In this document: positions 45,001-53,879 of the stretch, one piece after another
How positions within the stretch are numbered: the stretch's first letter is position 1
How the letters are laid out: the number at the start of each line of letters is the position of its first letter
From: Coleofasciculus sp040219735
Lineage (GTDB): Bacteria > Cyanobacteriota > Cyanobacteriia > Cyanobacteriales > Coleofasciculaceae
Strand: one strand, 5' to 3'
Length of the DNA: 64,000 nt
NCBI GenBank assembly: GCA_040219735.1
Contig: JAVJRX010000045.1
The notes under the pieces: model-generated
What the model was told of the DNA's origin: nothing
Database searches by the model: none
The model's input: the letters and a program-made list of their open reading frames with translations, nothing else
Translations under genes and position numbers: made by a program

Positions 45001-46833
45001 ATGGTGCTGGTTGTCCAAAAATATGGTGGAACCTCGGTTGGCTCAGTTGAGCGGATTCAAACCGTTGCCCAACGACTCTTAAAAACAGTTCAAGCGGGTA
45101 ACTCGTTAGTCGTCGTCGTGTCAGCGATGGGTAAAACGACTGATGGGTTAGTTAAACTGGCTCACGAAATTTCAGCCAATCCCAGCCGTCGGGAAATGGA
45201 TATGTTACTCTCCACCGGCGAACAAGTCTCCATCGCGCTGCTAGCGATGGCGTTGCAGGAATTAGGACAACCCGCGATTTCTCTGACTGGCGCACAAGTG
45301 GGCATTGTCACGGAAGCCCAATATAGCCGCGCCCGTATCTTTAGTATCCACACCGAACGAATTTCTCGACATCTAGACGAAGGTAAAGTCGTTGTGGTAG
45401 CGGGGTTTCAAGGGATCAGTAGTCTGAATGACTTAGAAATTACCACCTTGGGACGCGGGGGATCAGATACCTCAGCCGTCGCGTTAGCCGCATCATTAGG
45501 AGCGGCTCGGTGTGAGATTTACACGGATGTCCCTGGTATTTTAACGGCTGATCCGCGCTTAGTCTCCGATGCCCAACTCATGGACGAGATTACCTGCGAT
45601 GAGATGCTGGAATTGGCAAGCTTAGGGGCAAAGGTACTGCATCCGCGTGCGGTGGAAATTGCTCGGAATTACGGTGTACCCTTGGTTGTGCTATCCAGTT
45701 GGACTGATGCTCCGGGAACAAAGGTGATTTCTCCCACGCCACAACCCCGTTCTTTAGATGATTTAGAAATAGCTCGCTCGGTCGATGCTGTAGAATTTGA
45801 TACCGATCAGGCAAAAGTGGCAATGCTGCGGGTTCCGGATCATCCCGGTGTCGCGGCACAATTGTTTGGTGAGATTGCGGGTCAAGATTTAGATGTGGAT
45901 TTAATTATCCAGTCGATTCACGAGGGGAATACGAATGATATCGCTTTTAGTGTGAGTAAGGGTATTCTCAAACGGGCTGAAGCCGTCGCTGAAGCCATTG
46001 CACCCGCTTTGTGCAGCCCCACCAATCCCCGTGTGGATGAGGCGGAAGTCTTAGTGGAATCGAATATCGCCAAAATTGCGATCGCGGGGGCTGGAATGAT
46101 TGGACACCCCGGTATTGCGGCTCAAATGTTCACCACCCTGGCAAATGCGGGAATCAATATTCAGATGATTTCTACCTCCGAGGTGAAAGTAAGCTGTGTG
46201 ATTGATGCGGCTGATTGCCATCAAGCGATCGCTGTTTTGTGTGACACGTTTAATATTAAGAGTTCCCCCGCCCGTCTACCGATTTCTGAGAATGTAGAGA
46301 CGTTGCATGCAACGTCTCTACATTCAAACCCCGTCCGAGGTGTTGCCCTTGACCAAAATCAAGCCCGTTTAGCGATTCGCTATGTTCCTGATCGTCCGGG
46401 TATGGCAGCTCGGATATTTAGTATTTTAGCTGAGCAAGCAATCAGCGTGGATATGATTATTCAATCTCAGCGCTGTCGAGTGATTGATGGAATTCCCACA
46501 CGCGATATTGCTTTCACCGTCGCTCAAGCTGAGGCGGAAAATGCCCAGAAAATTCTCCAAGAAGCAGCCCCTATTTTAGGGTACGGAGAGGTTCTCCTTG
46601 ATGCCGATATTGCTAAAGTCAGTATTGTTGGTGCAGGAATGATTGGACAACCCGGTGTAGCTGCACAGATGTTTGCTGCTCTTTCTCAGCACAAAATTAA
46701 TATTCAAATGATTACTACTTCGGAAATAAGGATTAGTTGTGTAGTGAATAAAGAGCAAGGGGTGACAGCATTACAAGCCATTCACCAGGCATTTGGGTTG
46801 GCGGGAAATCAGCAAATTGAAGTTCCAGCTTAG
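45001..46833 (+). CDS. lysC: aspartate kinase with four ACT domains
   Basis: First step of the lysine/threonine/methionine pathway. 610 residues. The kinase part has VQKYGGTSVGS at the N-terminus, STGEQVSIALLAM, TLGRGGSDTSAVALAA and EIYTDVPGILTADPR. From about residue 265 come four ACT domains in two pairs (FGEIAGQDLDVDLIIQS, MFTTLANAGINIQMIS, IFSILAEQAISVDMIIQ, MFAALSQHKINIQMIT), the usual duplicated cyanobacterial form. Feedback regulation by amino acids is expected. The ATG at 45001 is preceded by AGGAG at eight bases; the frame extends to a TTG at 44959 that I do not use. A 34-bp palindrome lies in the linker between the ACT pairs. Confidence 0.95.
   Translation: MVLVVQKYGGTSVGSVERIQTVAQRLLKTVQAGNSLVVVVSAMGKTTDGLVKLAHEISANPSRREMDMLLSTGEQVSIALLAMALQELGQPAISLTGAQVGIVTEAQYSRARIFSIHTERISRHLDEGKVVVVAGFQGISSLNDLEITTLGRGGSDTSAVALAASLGAARCEIYTDVPGILTADPRLVSDAQLMDEITCDEMLELASLGAKVLHPRAVEIARNYGVPLVVLSSWTDAPGTKVISPTPQPRSLDDLEIARSVDAVEFDTDQAKVAMLRVPDHPGVAAQLFGEIAGQDLDVDLIIQSIHEGNTNDIAFSVSKGILKRAEAVAEAIAPALCSPTNPRVDEAEVLVESNIAKIAIAGAGMIGHPGIAAQMFTTLANAGINIQMISTSEVKVSCVIDAADCHQAIAVLCDTFNIKSSPARLPISENVETLHATSLHSNPVRGVALDQNQARLAIRYVPDRPGMAARIFSILAEQAISVDMIIQSQRCRVIDGIPTRDIAFTVAQAEAENAQKILQEAAPILGYGEVLLDADIAKVSIVGAGMIGQPGVAAQMFAALSQHKINIQMITTSEIRISCVVNKEQGVTALQAIHQAFGLAGNQQIEVPA
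46291..46324. repeat. in-frame 34-bp palindrome inside lysC
   Basis: A perfect palindrome; its left half is AATGTAGAGACGTTGCA. It codes for NVETLHATSLHS (residues about 431-442) in the ACT2-ACT3 linker. Thirty bases are identical to the intergenic copy at 49456-49485. Confidence 0.85.
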
Positions 46834-46911
46834 GAGTTATATCAAGTTCGGTTGAATACCATGTCATCAAGTACAAGGAATACTGGCTCGACGGGTAAAA
46901 AAGCTGACTAA

Positions 46912-48207
46912 TTAAGGCTTTTGATCTAAACGAATCGCCCGATCCAACGCCGTTTTTTCCCTTGCCCTACCAACATAAGGCTCTAATTGTTTCACATCCA
47001 AACCGCTTAAAATACTTAAATCCTCCACATTCATCCCTCTCATTAGCATTTCCACACACCATGTCTGTCGCGCTTGCTCAATTGAGGGAGATGGCGTTTC
47101 CAAGCCAGAGGTAAAGTCACGCCATGCGGATCTTAATTCTGGCACAGACATCCGTTCCAAGGCTTCATTGACAAACAAGGGTGAGCGATCATCTTTACGA
47201 TTTTTGAGCCATTGGTTTAAGGGATTGCGGGTGTAAGAACCATAGCGCTTGCCCATAATCCACTGATTCACAGGGACTTGACGCACGTTACCTTGAGTCA
47301 CTTGCAACAAGTGTCTGTGGGCGTCACTAATTTGGTGCGATCGCTCTAAGGCAATAATTTCTTCTATCCGCAACCCCGCACCAAAGAGAGTATATGCGAG
47401 AGCATAATCCCGGAATCCGCTTTTTTTCGCTTGTTGCAAAATGGCATTAACTAAGGATGGGGGTAAATCGGCTACCGTCTCAGAGGAGATGGCTGGAGAG
47501 GGCAAGTTCGGGGAAGAATCGGGTACAAGCTGGCGCAATGTCTCCCCTTTGCTCCCGCTTTCCGGCTCCCCCTCCCCCTCCCCCTCCCCCTGTCTCTCTG
47601 GCTCTGCGTCGGCAAACGCTCCGTGTAATATGAGTTCGACCAAACTTTGCAAAAAATCCTCCTGATTCTGCCAAAGCCTGTGGAACTCGCTGGTTAGTTC
47701 AATCACCAAATACCCAAATAACATCCCATTAACCAAACTGGCTAATTTTTCCGCTGATAAACGCAAATGTAAGCGATCGCGTTGAATCACGGTGGTAAGA
47801 TAATCAGCAAAGTCCAGGTTGGCTTGAGTAACGCCTTCTCCTAACGCCTGACGATGCTCAACGGTGTATTTTCCTGACTCCCCAACCACAGAGCGCAGTA
47901 ATTCGGGCATTTGCGTGAGAACCTGAAGGCGATCGCGTCCATAGTTGGTCAACGCCTGCTCAAACGTCGTTGTCTGATCAACTTGGGCTCTGAGGGATTC
48001 ACCCAGACGGGTAAACACCCCAGAGTCTTCGATCACGGCTAAGAGCAATCCTTGTTTGTTACCAAAGTGACGGAACAGCGTGACTTCATTAACCTGGGCT
48101 AATTCAGCAATCTGACGTGTGGTCGTCTCGGTAACCCCCTGAACGGTAAACAACTCCAGCGCTGCTTGAATCAAACGCGCTCGTGTTGTAGAACTGGTAC
48201 GAGACAT
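46912..48207 (-). CDS. TetR-type regulator fused to tyrosine-recombinase-like domain
   Basis: 431 residues. Residues 8-55 are a TetR helix-turn-helix (LIQAALELFTVQGVTETTTRQIA, VTLFRHFGNKQGLL), residues 60-198 a TetR ligand domain. A Glu/Gly linker (about 203-222), encoded by CCCCCT repeats, leads to residues 248-420, which read like the catalytic domain of a tyrosine recombinase: YTLFGAGLRIEEIIAL with Arg280, QVTQGNVRQVPVNQW, ARQTWCVEMLMRGMNVEDLSILSG with Arg380, and Tyr411 in LEPYVGRA. The usual Lys and both His are replaced, so recombinase activity is doubtful. Divergent to a desaturase gene; likely its regulator through operators at 48218-48286. Confidence 0.85.
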   Translation of the reverse strand: MSRTSSTTRARLIQAALELFTVQGVTETTTRQIAELAQVNEVTLFRHFGNKQGLLLAVIEDSGVFTRLGESLRAQVDQTTTFEQALTNYGRDRLQVLTQMPELLRSVVGESGKYTVEHRQALGEGVTQANLDFADYLTTVIQRDRLHLRLSAEKLASLVNGMLFGYLVIELTSEFHRLWQNQEDFLQSLVELILHGAFADAEPERQGEGEGEGEPESGSKGETLRQLVPDSSPNLPSPAISSETVADLPPSLVNAILQQAKKSGFRDYALAYTLFGAGLRIEEIIALERSHQISDAHRHLLQVTQGNVRQVPVNQWIMGKRYGSYTRNPLNQWLKNRKDDRSPLFVNEALERMSVPELRSAWRDFTSGLETPSPSIEQARQTWCVEMLMRGMNVEDLSILSGLDVKQLEPYVGRAREKTALDRAIRLDQKP

Positions 48208-48217
48208 AGTTTAGTAA

Positions 48218-48234
48218 TGTAAGTAACACTTGCA
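48218..48234. promoter_or_regulatory. TetR-type operator 1
   Basis: TGTAAGTAACACTTGCA, an inverted repeat TGTAAGT-N3-ACTTGCA with six of seven paired positions. It starts 11 bases upstream of the TetR-fusion start codon, so binding would also repress that gene. The same 17 bases recur at 48270. Confidence 0.7.
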
Positions 48235-48269
48235 TTTTGATGGATAAATCGTTAAACTGATGATAGAAG

Positions 48270-48286
48270 TGTAAGTAACACTTGCA
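48270..48286. promoter_or_regulatory. TetR-type operator 2
   Basis: An identical 17-bp copy of operator 1, 52 bp apart, which is five helical turns, so two regulator dimers would sit on the same face of the DNA. It is 27 bases upstream of the desaturase ATG and probably covers its transcription start. Confidence 0.7.
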
Positions 48287-48313
48287 CCTCAATTCCTACT
48301 GTAACGATACTCA

Positions 48314-49162
48314 ATGACTAATACCTCCATCTCAGCGCTTCCTCAAAGTCGCGTTAATCTACCCTTTCATTGGCCCAGTCTGCTATTTTTTGGCACGATT
48401 CACGCTTTGGCACTGCTGGCGCCTTGGTTTTTTTCATGGTCAGCCTTGGGAATAATGATACTTCTCCACTGGCTCTTTGGCAGTATTGGCATCTGCTTAT
48501 CCTATCACCGACTTTTGACTCATCGGAGTTTTCAAGTGCCTAAGTGGTTAGAATATATCCTTACCACCATTGGGGCTTTAGCTCTCCAGGGGGGACCAAT
48601 TTTCTGGGTAGCAGGACACCGTCAGCACCATGCTCACCCTGATGATGCAAACAAAGACCCTTACTCAGCACGATATGGGTTTTGGTGGAGTCACATGCTT
48701 TGGCTGTTCTATCACAAACCCGAATTTTTTGATTCCCAAGTTTATCAAAAATTTGCTCCTGATATTGCCAGAGAACCCTATTATCGCTGGTTAGATCGCT
48801 ATTTCTTAGCGCTACAAATTCCTCTGGGTCTATTGCTTTACCTAGTAGGGGGATGGCAATTTGTATTCTGGGGTGTCTTTGTGCGAGCTGTCGTCCTGTG
48901 GCACAGCACCTGGTTAATTAATTCTGCCACTCACCTGCGCGGTTATCAGACTTATGAAGTTAGTGATGGTTCTCGCAATCTCTGGTGGGCAGCTATTTTA
49001 ACCTACGGAGAAGGTTGGCACAACAATCATCATGCTCAACCCAATGTTGCTCCGGCTGGACGTAAATGGTGGGAAATAGATATGACGTGGTGGGCAATTC
49101 AAATACTCCAAGGAGTAGGTTTAGCAAAGAAAGTTGTTCTACCACCCAAAAAGGCAGCATAG
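48314..49162 (+). CDS. acyl-lipid desaturase, delta-9 (DesC) type
   Basis: 282 residues, integral thylakoid/plasma membrane enzyme that uses ferredoxin and O2 to insert a double bond in membrane-lipid acyl chains. Three His boxes with diiron ligands: HRLLTH (65-70), HRQHH (102-106) and HNNHH (about 235). SYHRLLTHRSF, GHRQHHAHPDDANKDPYSARYGFWWSHMLW and YGEGWHNNHHA are typical of the delta-9 group, which also includes acyl-CoA desaturases. Divergent from the TetR fusion, with 106 nt between them, containing the operators. Followed by 381 nt without a gene. Confidence 0.93.
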   Translation: MTNTSISALPQSRVNLPFHWPSLLFFGTIHALALLAPWFFSWSALGIMILLHWLFGSIGICLSYHRLLTHRSFQVPKWLEYILTTIGALALQGGPIFWVAGHRQHHAHPDDANKDPYSARYGFWWSHMLWLFYHKPEFFDSQVYQKFAPDIAREPYYRWLDRYFLALQIPLGLLLYLVGGWQFVFWGVFVRAVVLWHSTWLINSATHLRGYQTYEVSDGSRNLWWAAILTYGEGWHNNHHAQPNVAPAGRKWWEIDMTWWAIQILQGVGLAKKVVLPPKKAA

Positions 49163-49416
49163 TACAGTTCCCTTGGAATTCAAAAGTATGCCCTTGACCA
49201 AGGGCGTTGGCTTAAAAGCTTGTTTTAATCAGATGTTCAGATTGTTTGAAGAGTTGGTAAATATATGTATTGCTAAACTCTAGATTTTAGAGGAGAGTAG
49301 GTCTTGAGTTAAATACTGTTTGGTACTAACTCAATTAATAAGTCAATATAACTGATCAGTAGTTTAATTGAACCATATAACCAGACAAGCTGATGTTATG
49401 TGGTTTTTTGCTCTAA
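49163..49416. other. desaturase 3' region
   Basis: An 8-bp stem TTGAGTTA (49304-49311) / TAACTCAA (49327-49334) with a 15-nt loop is the only structure seen; it may be a terminator but lacks a T-run. Confidence 0.35.
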
Positions 49417-49522
49417 TATAGCAGTAGACACATCGATTAGGACTTTCTGAACTGTTGTAGAGACGTTGCATGCAACGTCTCTACATAAATGATGTGTCCT
49501 AACCGTCTTAGCGGTTGCTATA
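49417..49522. repeat. MITE-like element (TATAGCA ends), copy B, with nested REP
   Basis: 106 bp from TATAGCA (49417) to TGCTATA (49522). It shares both ends with copy A (39083-39184). Its centre is a 30-bp perfect palindrome (49456-49485, half TGTAGAGACGTTGCA) of the same family as the one inside lysC; copy A lacks it, so the palindrome was gained in the element or replaced its centre. Confidence 0.75.
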
Positions 49523-49543
49523 TCTCCTGAATAACAGTAACGT

Positions 49544-51022
49544 CTACTCTAAATCAACGTATTCGGCTAAATTTTCAATCTGGGGATCAGGAAACTGATA
49601 AAGTAGACGCCACAGTACGGTATAACTCCCATCTAAACGCTGGTGAACGGGTTGAAAAGCAACAATAACATCGCTGCTCGGTGTATTGAGAATTTCTGGT
49701 AAATAGCGACGCTGCGCTCGGGAAATTGGTTCTCTTTTAAGTACGGCTTCAGGTAACTGGAATTGGATTAATCTGACTAAATAGGTATTATTTAGCGCAA
49801 CCTCTGAACCTGTAGCCGCAGGTGGACTTAAAGGCGGGACAAACCCGATACCATCCTTACCCGTGTAAAAGCGCCTTTGATCTATTTGTAAGGCTTCTAC
49901 TGCATTAGGCGGACGATAATTCAGGAATAAATCCCGTTGTTCGGGTGTCAGGGTGGGAATCGTTTTTAGGTTGGCGTCGAGTTGTGCTAAAGAAACGTCG
50001 CCTAAATTTACGATAAAACCATAATCCAGCCCCTGCAATGGAATGGTAAAGTTTCCATTTTCAATCTCCAGCGCCAAGCTAGGAACGTAATCCGTAGTCG
50101 GTTCTACCCCAGCAGTTAAGGGAAAGGGTTGGGGGAGGGGAGATATCAGGCGGTTTTGCAGCTTATTGGGATCAGGTTGATAGCTTTCGGCGAGAAAGAT
50201 ACGAGCAATCCCGGTGTTGGGTTGGGCAAGAAATTCGGCATATCGCTGTGGTTCTAAAGGCAAAAGACCCAAAGTACTCTGAGTTGGAATGACTGAGTAG
50301 ACACCGGGGTCAATTATACGAGCAGAGTCAGGAAATGCGGGTAATGTGGGTAGTAGTTGTTCCCGTGCGGCTTGCATGGTTCGGGTAATAGCTTCTGGAG
50401 GCGCGATCGCAGGTTGTAGAGGCGGTTCCTGATCCTCTGTAGTCGGGCGCTTTGTGGGCATACCCAACACAGGTGGTTCCGGTTTTGGAAAGTCAGGTAC
50501 AGGCGAAAATCTCGGACGCAGTGGCGTGGCTAAATTCAGCCGCAATCCTAGGCGTTGTTCATCGGGTAAGAGACTGGGTGCAGCTACCCCAGCTAGCATC
50601 GGTAACCGTATATCCAACAGATCAACCATTGGTTTCAGCTTTTGGGTAGACGCATAAAGATTGCAATACACCTGTCGCTGGGGTAAGGTTAACGGTGCAG
50701 GAAAATCGGGATCGGGGGTTCCGTTATTACAGAGAAACTGGGGAATTTGATACTGACTCTTCAAGAAGCGTTCCACTTTGCCTAGATGTAAGAACAGTTG
50801 CGATCGCGTCGCTTCTACTTGATATACATTAGGACTGTAGAATGCCCCCTCAATCCGATTAATCAAATTCAGTTGTTCTTGCACCAGTTGTTCGGCGGGA
50901 CGCCAAAATCCTTGGGCAAACCTAGGTTGTTCTGTTGTCTCTTGGGCATTTGCCGGGGACAGGGAAAGTAGCGGGAACGATAGTGATAAGGATAGTAATA
51001 CAAATAAAGGCGAGTAGTGCAT
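49544..51022 (-). CDS. secreted protein of unknown function
   Basis: 492 residues. A Sec signal peptide (LFVLLSLSLSFPLLSLSPANAQ, cleavage after ANA) starts the protein, which is then rich in Pro and Leu, with a Pro-rich centre (RFSPVPDFPKPEPPVLGMP). I do not recognise a domain. Several regions have alternating hydrophobic residues as in beta proteins (SYTVLWRLLYQF). Presumably periplasmic or outer membrane associated. It is on the same strand as the porin gene 201 nt upstream, but with a gap. Confidence 0.7.
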   Translation of the reverse strand: MHYSPLFVLLSLSLSFPLLSLSPANAQETTEQPRFAQGFWRPAEQLVQEQLNLINRIEGAFYSPNVYQVEATRSQLFLHLGKVERFLKSQYQIPQFLCNNGTPDPDFPAPLTLPQRQVYCNLYASTQKLKPMVDLLDIRLPMLAGVAAPSLLPDEQRLGLRLNLATPLRPRFSPVPDFPKPEPPVLGMPTKRPTTEDQEPPLQPAIAPPEAITRTMQAAREQLLPTLPAFPDSARIIDPGVYSVIPTQSTLGLLPLEPQRYAEFLAQPNTGIARIFLAESYQPDPNKLQNRLISPLPQPFPLTAGVEPTTDYVPSLALEIENGNFTIPLQGLDYGFIVNLGDVSLAQLDANLKTIPTLTPEQRDLFLNYRPPNAVEALQIDQRRFYTGKDGIGFVPPLSPPAATGSEVALNNTYLVRLIQFQLPEAVLKREPISRAQRRYLPEILNTPSSDVIVAFQPVHQRLDGSYTVLWRLLYQFPDPQIENLAEYVDLE

Positions 51023-51223
51023 AAGTAGTCGGACAGGAAACTTTAGGGGCGCAAAGGAGGGTTCTCAATGTAACCGTAAAATCTATTCCTCTATTTTATC
51101 TCACTGCCCTGCAAGGACAGTGATTCCCTACCAGTCGAACAGAGTTACAGCGCGATGGCGTGTAAGTGAGGTACAAAAACAGCTCCCCGACTTATTCAAA
51201 AAGTAGGGGATCTTGCTTAGTTG

Positions 51224-52861
51224 TTAAAATCGTAATGTGCTTCGTATTGTGCCAATGAATGTATCATCATTATCGCTATTATGATCAGGTGCAGTGAGCC
51301 AAATTATCCCTGGTGTAATTGTAATATTATCGGTTAATTGATACTGGTAGAATGCCTCTAGATGTAGGGATGTACTCGGATCATCAATGCCCAAATTCTT
51401 CAGGCTATCGCTCCTGTTGGTGACTTTGGGTTCCATCCCGACGATAAACCCCGCTAGATTGCCTGTTTTGCCTAAATCGGGTAAGGCTAATGTTACCGCC
51501 CAATACCAAAGATTAGCATCCCCTTCATTAATCACCTCGGCTGTGGTATAACCTGCCCATCCCCCGACAACAAATCGTGGATTAATTTGTACTGAAGCGG
51601 CGATACCAAAGGAATTTGTGACCACGGGCAAGTCTAATTGACTGACTAAATTAGTATCTTGACTCCCGACTTGCCAGTCTTGATTGTAAGCATTAACATA
51701 AGTCAAGCCAATCGTGGCGCGATCGCTCGGCTCATACTTGACTTGGGCTAATGCGCCATAAGCCCCATCAAATAAACCGTTACCGGGTTGCGGATTTCCC
51801 CCATTCCCAGCTAAATACCCTAAGCTGACTTCTAAGGTGTCACTCACTGCATGTCTTACCCCCAAACCCGCCCCCCTGACTAAATAATAAATGGGCGCAC
51901 GAGTGGCAAAACGAGACACCGCCCCACTAGCACCATCCCCATCTAGATAAGGATTAATCGTATTGGTAAAGTCATCAGCATCTCCAGCATTCGCCGCGAT
52001 AACGACTTGCGTCTGATTCCCGATGGGGAAACGGTACAATAGGGCATCAATCTCTAGGTCACTATCGCTAGCCCCAGTAAAGGCTAATTCACCTTCTGGG
52101 GTACCTGTACGACGTTCCAGACTCCTTAACCCTTCGGCTTGCAGTCGGGTTATTAGTACATCTTGACCTGTAAAACTGGTTTCTAAATTTAAGCGGGTAC
52201 GATGTCCCAATGTGGTTACATGATCATCCTCACTGACAATCTCCGCCGCCCCAATAATCACTTCCCCATCCAGTTGGGTTGTCGTCGAAAATTGCGTCAG
52301 TTCCAGTTCCCGAGTCCGGGCGGTTAGGGCGTCTACATCTGCTCTTAGCAGGGAGAGTTCTAAGACAAATTCATTGGTTAACTGTTCCAGTGTCACCAAG
52401 TCTGTTGGAGGAACATCGCGTCCTCTGGCAATTAGTAATTGTATCTGATCCAAAGCCTGACGTAATCCGGCGGCGAACTCATAGCGAGTCATAGCTCGAT
52501 TGCCCTGGAACGTGCGATCAGGATACCCTGTGAGTATGCCATATCGTTCGATCAGTGATCGCAAGGCTGTATACGCCCAATCACTGGGTTGTACATCCCG
52601 CAACTGGGAAACATTCGTTACTTGACCCAAACTATTATTATCGCTGTACTGATTAATTTGGTCTAAACGTTTCTCGGTGGGATCACTCAACTCATTCTGT
52701 GATATTTCTTTTCTCTCTAAGGTTTCTCCAAAGAAACAAAACTCTCCCACGATCCCACACCTGTGTACCTCTATCTCTTGTGCCGTAAGGGTTCCAGCCC
52801 ACACTAGCCAAAACGCGATCGCAGGACTTATCCGCAGCAATTTCTGCCAAATTTGATACAT
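51224..52861 (-). CDS. SLH-domain porin, OprB/iron-uptake porin type
   Basis: About 545 residues. Signal segment (LLRISPAIAFWLVWAGTLTAQE), an unusual Cys-containing region (RCGIVGEFCFFGE), an SLH domain (VQPSDWAYTALRSLIERYGILTGYPDRTFQGNRAMTRYEFAAGL) that anchors to the peptidoglycan-linked polysaccharide, a coiled coil (LTNEFVLELSLLRADVDALTARTREL) and a C-terminal OprB-like beta-barrel from about residue 200, ending in Phe. This is the main porin architecture of cyanobacterial outer membranes. ATG 52861 is preferred over GTG 52879; both have a ribosome-site-like purine stretch. Confidence 0.92.
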   Translation of the reverse strand: MYQIWQKLLRISPAIAFWLVWAGTLTAQEIEVHRCGIVGEFCFFGETLERKEISQNELSDPTEKRLDQINQYSDNNSLGQVTNVSQLRDVQPSDWAYTALRSLIERYGILTGYPDRTFQGNRAMTRYEFAAGLRQALDQIQLLIARGRDVPPTDLVTLEQLTNEFVLELSLLRADVDALTARTRELELTQFSTTTQLDGEVIIGAAEIVSEDDHVTTLGHRTRLNLETSFTGQDVLITRLQAEGLRSLERRTGTPEGELAFTGASDSDLEIDALLYRFPIGNQTQVVIAANAGDADDFTNTINPYLDGDGASGAVSRFATRAPIYYLVRGAGLGVRHAVSDTLEVSLGYLAGNGGNPQPGNGLFDGAYGALAQVKYEPSDRATIGLTYVNAYNQDWQVGSQDTNLVSQLDLPVVTNSFGIAASVQINPRFVVGGWAGYTTAEVINEGDANLWYWAVTLALPDLGKTGNLAGFIVGMEPKVTNRSDSLKNLGIDDPSTSLHLEAFYQYQLTDNITITPGIIWLTAPDHNSDNDDTFIGTIRSTLRF

Positions 52862-53003
52862 TTGTCGGTTTTTCCTCACACTCCTTTCCCATTCTTAATC
52901 CCTGACACGCCTAAACGCCAAGAGAGTTGAGGAAGATAGATCAGGAAGAGGGAGATGACAAATGACTAAAATATAAAATTGTTCTCTTATAAATTTAGAC
53001 ACG

Positions 53004-53879
53004 ATGCCCCCTGCTGTTTGTGTCCAACAGGTCAACAAAACCTACGATAAAGTCCCTGTAGTTAAGGACCTCTCCTTCACTATCGAATCGGGAGAGATAT
53101 TCGGTCTACTCGGTCCCAACGGGGCGGGGAAATCGACAACAATTCGTATGTTAACCACCCTAACCCGACCCACCGAAGGGCAAATTGAGATTGCGGGTTA
53201 TGATGTGGTGCGTCAATCGGCTGAGGTAAAGCAAAATATCGGCGTCGTGTTGCAACAAACCAGCGTTGACAACGACCTAACCGTCTGGGAAAATATGGAA
53301 CTCCACGGACGCTTGCACCACATTCCTAATCCCCGACGGCAAACCCTGATTAACCAGTGGTTAGAGTATGTAGAATTATCCCAACGGCGGGATTCGCCAG
53401 TGAAAACCCTATCTGGTGGGATGAAGCGTCGCCTGCAAATCGCCAGGGCGCTACTCCACCAACCCAAAATTCTATTTTTAGATGAACCCACGGTGGGACT
53501 TGATCCCCAAACCCGTCGCCGCCTGTGGGAAATTATTCGGGATTTAAACCGCCAAGGGATGACAATGCTGCTAACGACTCATTACATGGACGAGGTGGAG
53601 GTGTTGTGTGATCAGTATGGGGCAAGTCAGCCAGGACGCATCGGTATTATGGACTGTGGTAAGCTAATTGAACTGGGAACCCTGCAACAACTCAAAGCTA
53701 ACCATGGTGAAGGGTTGCTGATGAAACAAATCGGCGATCGCTTTGAGTATAAATTCTTTCCCACTCTAGACGATGCCAATGCCTACCTTGACAGCTTACC
53801 GGATAAAACAGGTATGATGGTTCGTCCCTCGAATTTAGAAGATATCTTTGTGGAATTGACGGGACGACAACTCGATTAA
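53004..53879 (+). CDS. ABC-2 type exporter ATP-binding protein
   Basis: 291 residues of the DrrA/CcmA type. Walker A GPNGAGKSTT, Q-loop VLQQTSVDNDLTVWEN, signature LSGGMKRRLQIARAL, Walker B ILFLDEPTVGLDPQTR, H-loop THYMDE. The C-terminus (LEDIFVELTGRQLD) is the typical end of these proteins. The permease (ABC-2 membrane domain) is normally the next gene, but here 436 nt of repeat-like sequence and scpB follow, so the partner is elsewhere or was lost. ATG 53004. Confidence 0.93.
   Translation: MPPAVCVQQVNKTYDKVPVVKDLSFTIESGEIFGLLGPNGAGKSTTIRMLTTLTRPTEGQIEIAGYDVVRQSAEVKQNIGVVLQQTSVDNDLTVWENMELHGRLHHIPNPRRQTLINQWLEYVELSQRRDSPVKTLSGGMKRRLQIARALLHQPKILFLDEPTVGLDPQTRRRLWEIIRDLNRQGMTMLLTTHYMDEVEVLCDQYGASQPGRIGIMDCGKLIELGTLQQLKANHGEGLLMKQIGDRFEYKFFPTLDDANAYLDSLPDKTGMMVRPSNLEDIFVELTGRQLD

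Noticed and set aside
48218..48286. Two repeats taken as a CRISPR-like array
   Set aside because: Only two 17-bp units with one 35-bp spacer, dyad-symmetric and located between a regulator and its likely target: operators.
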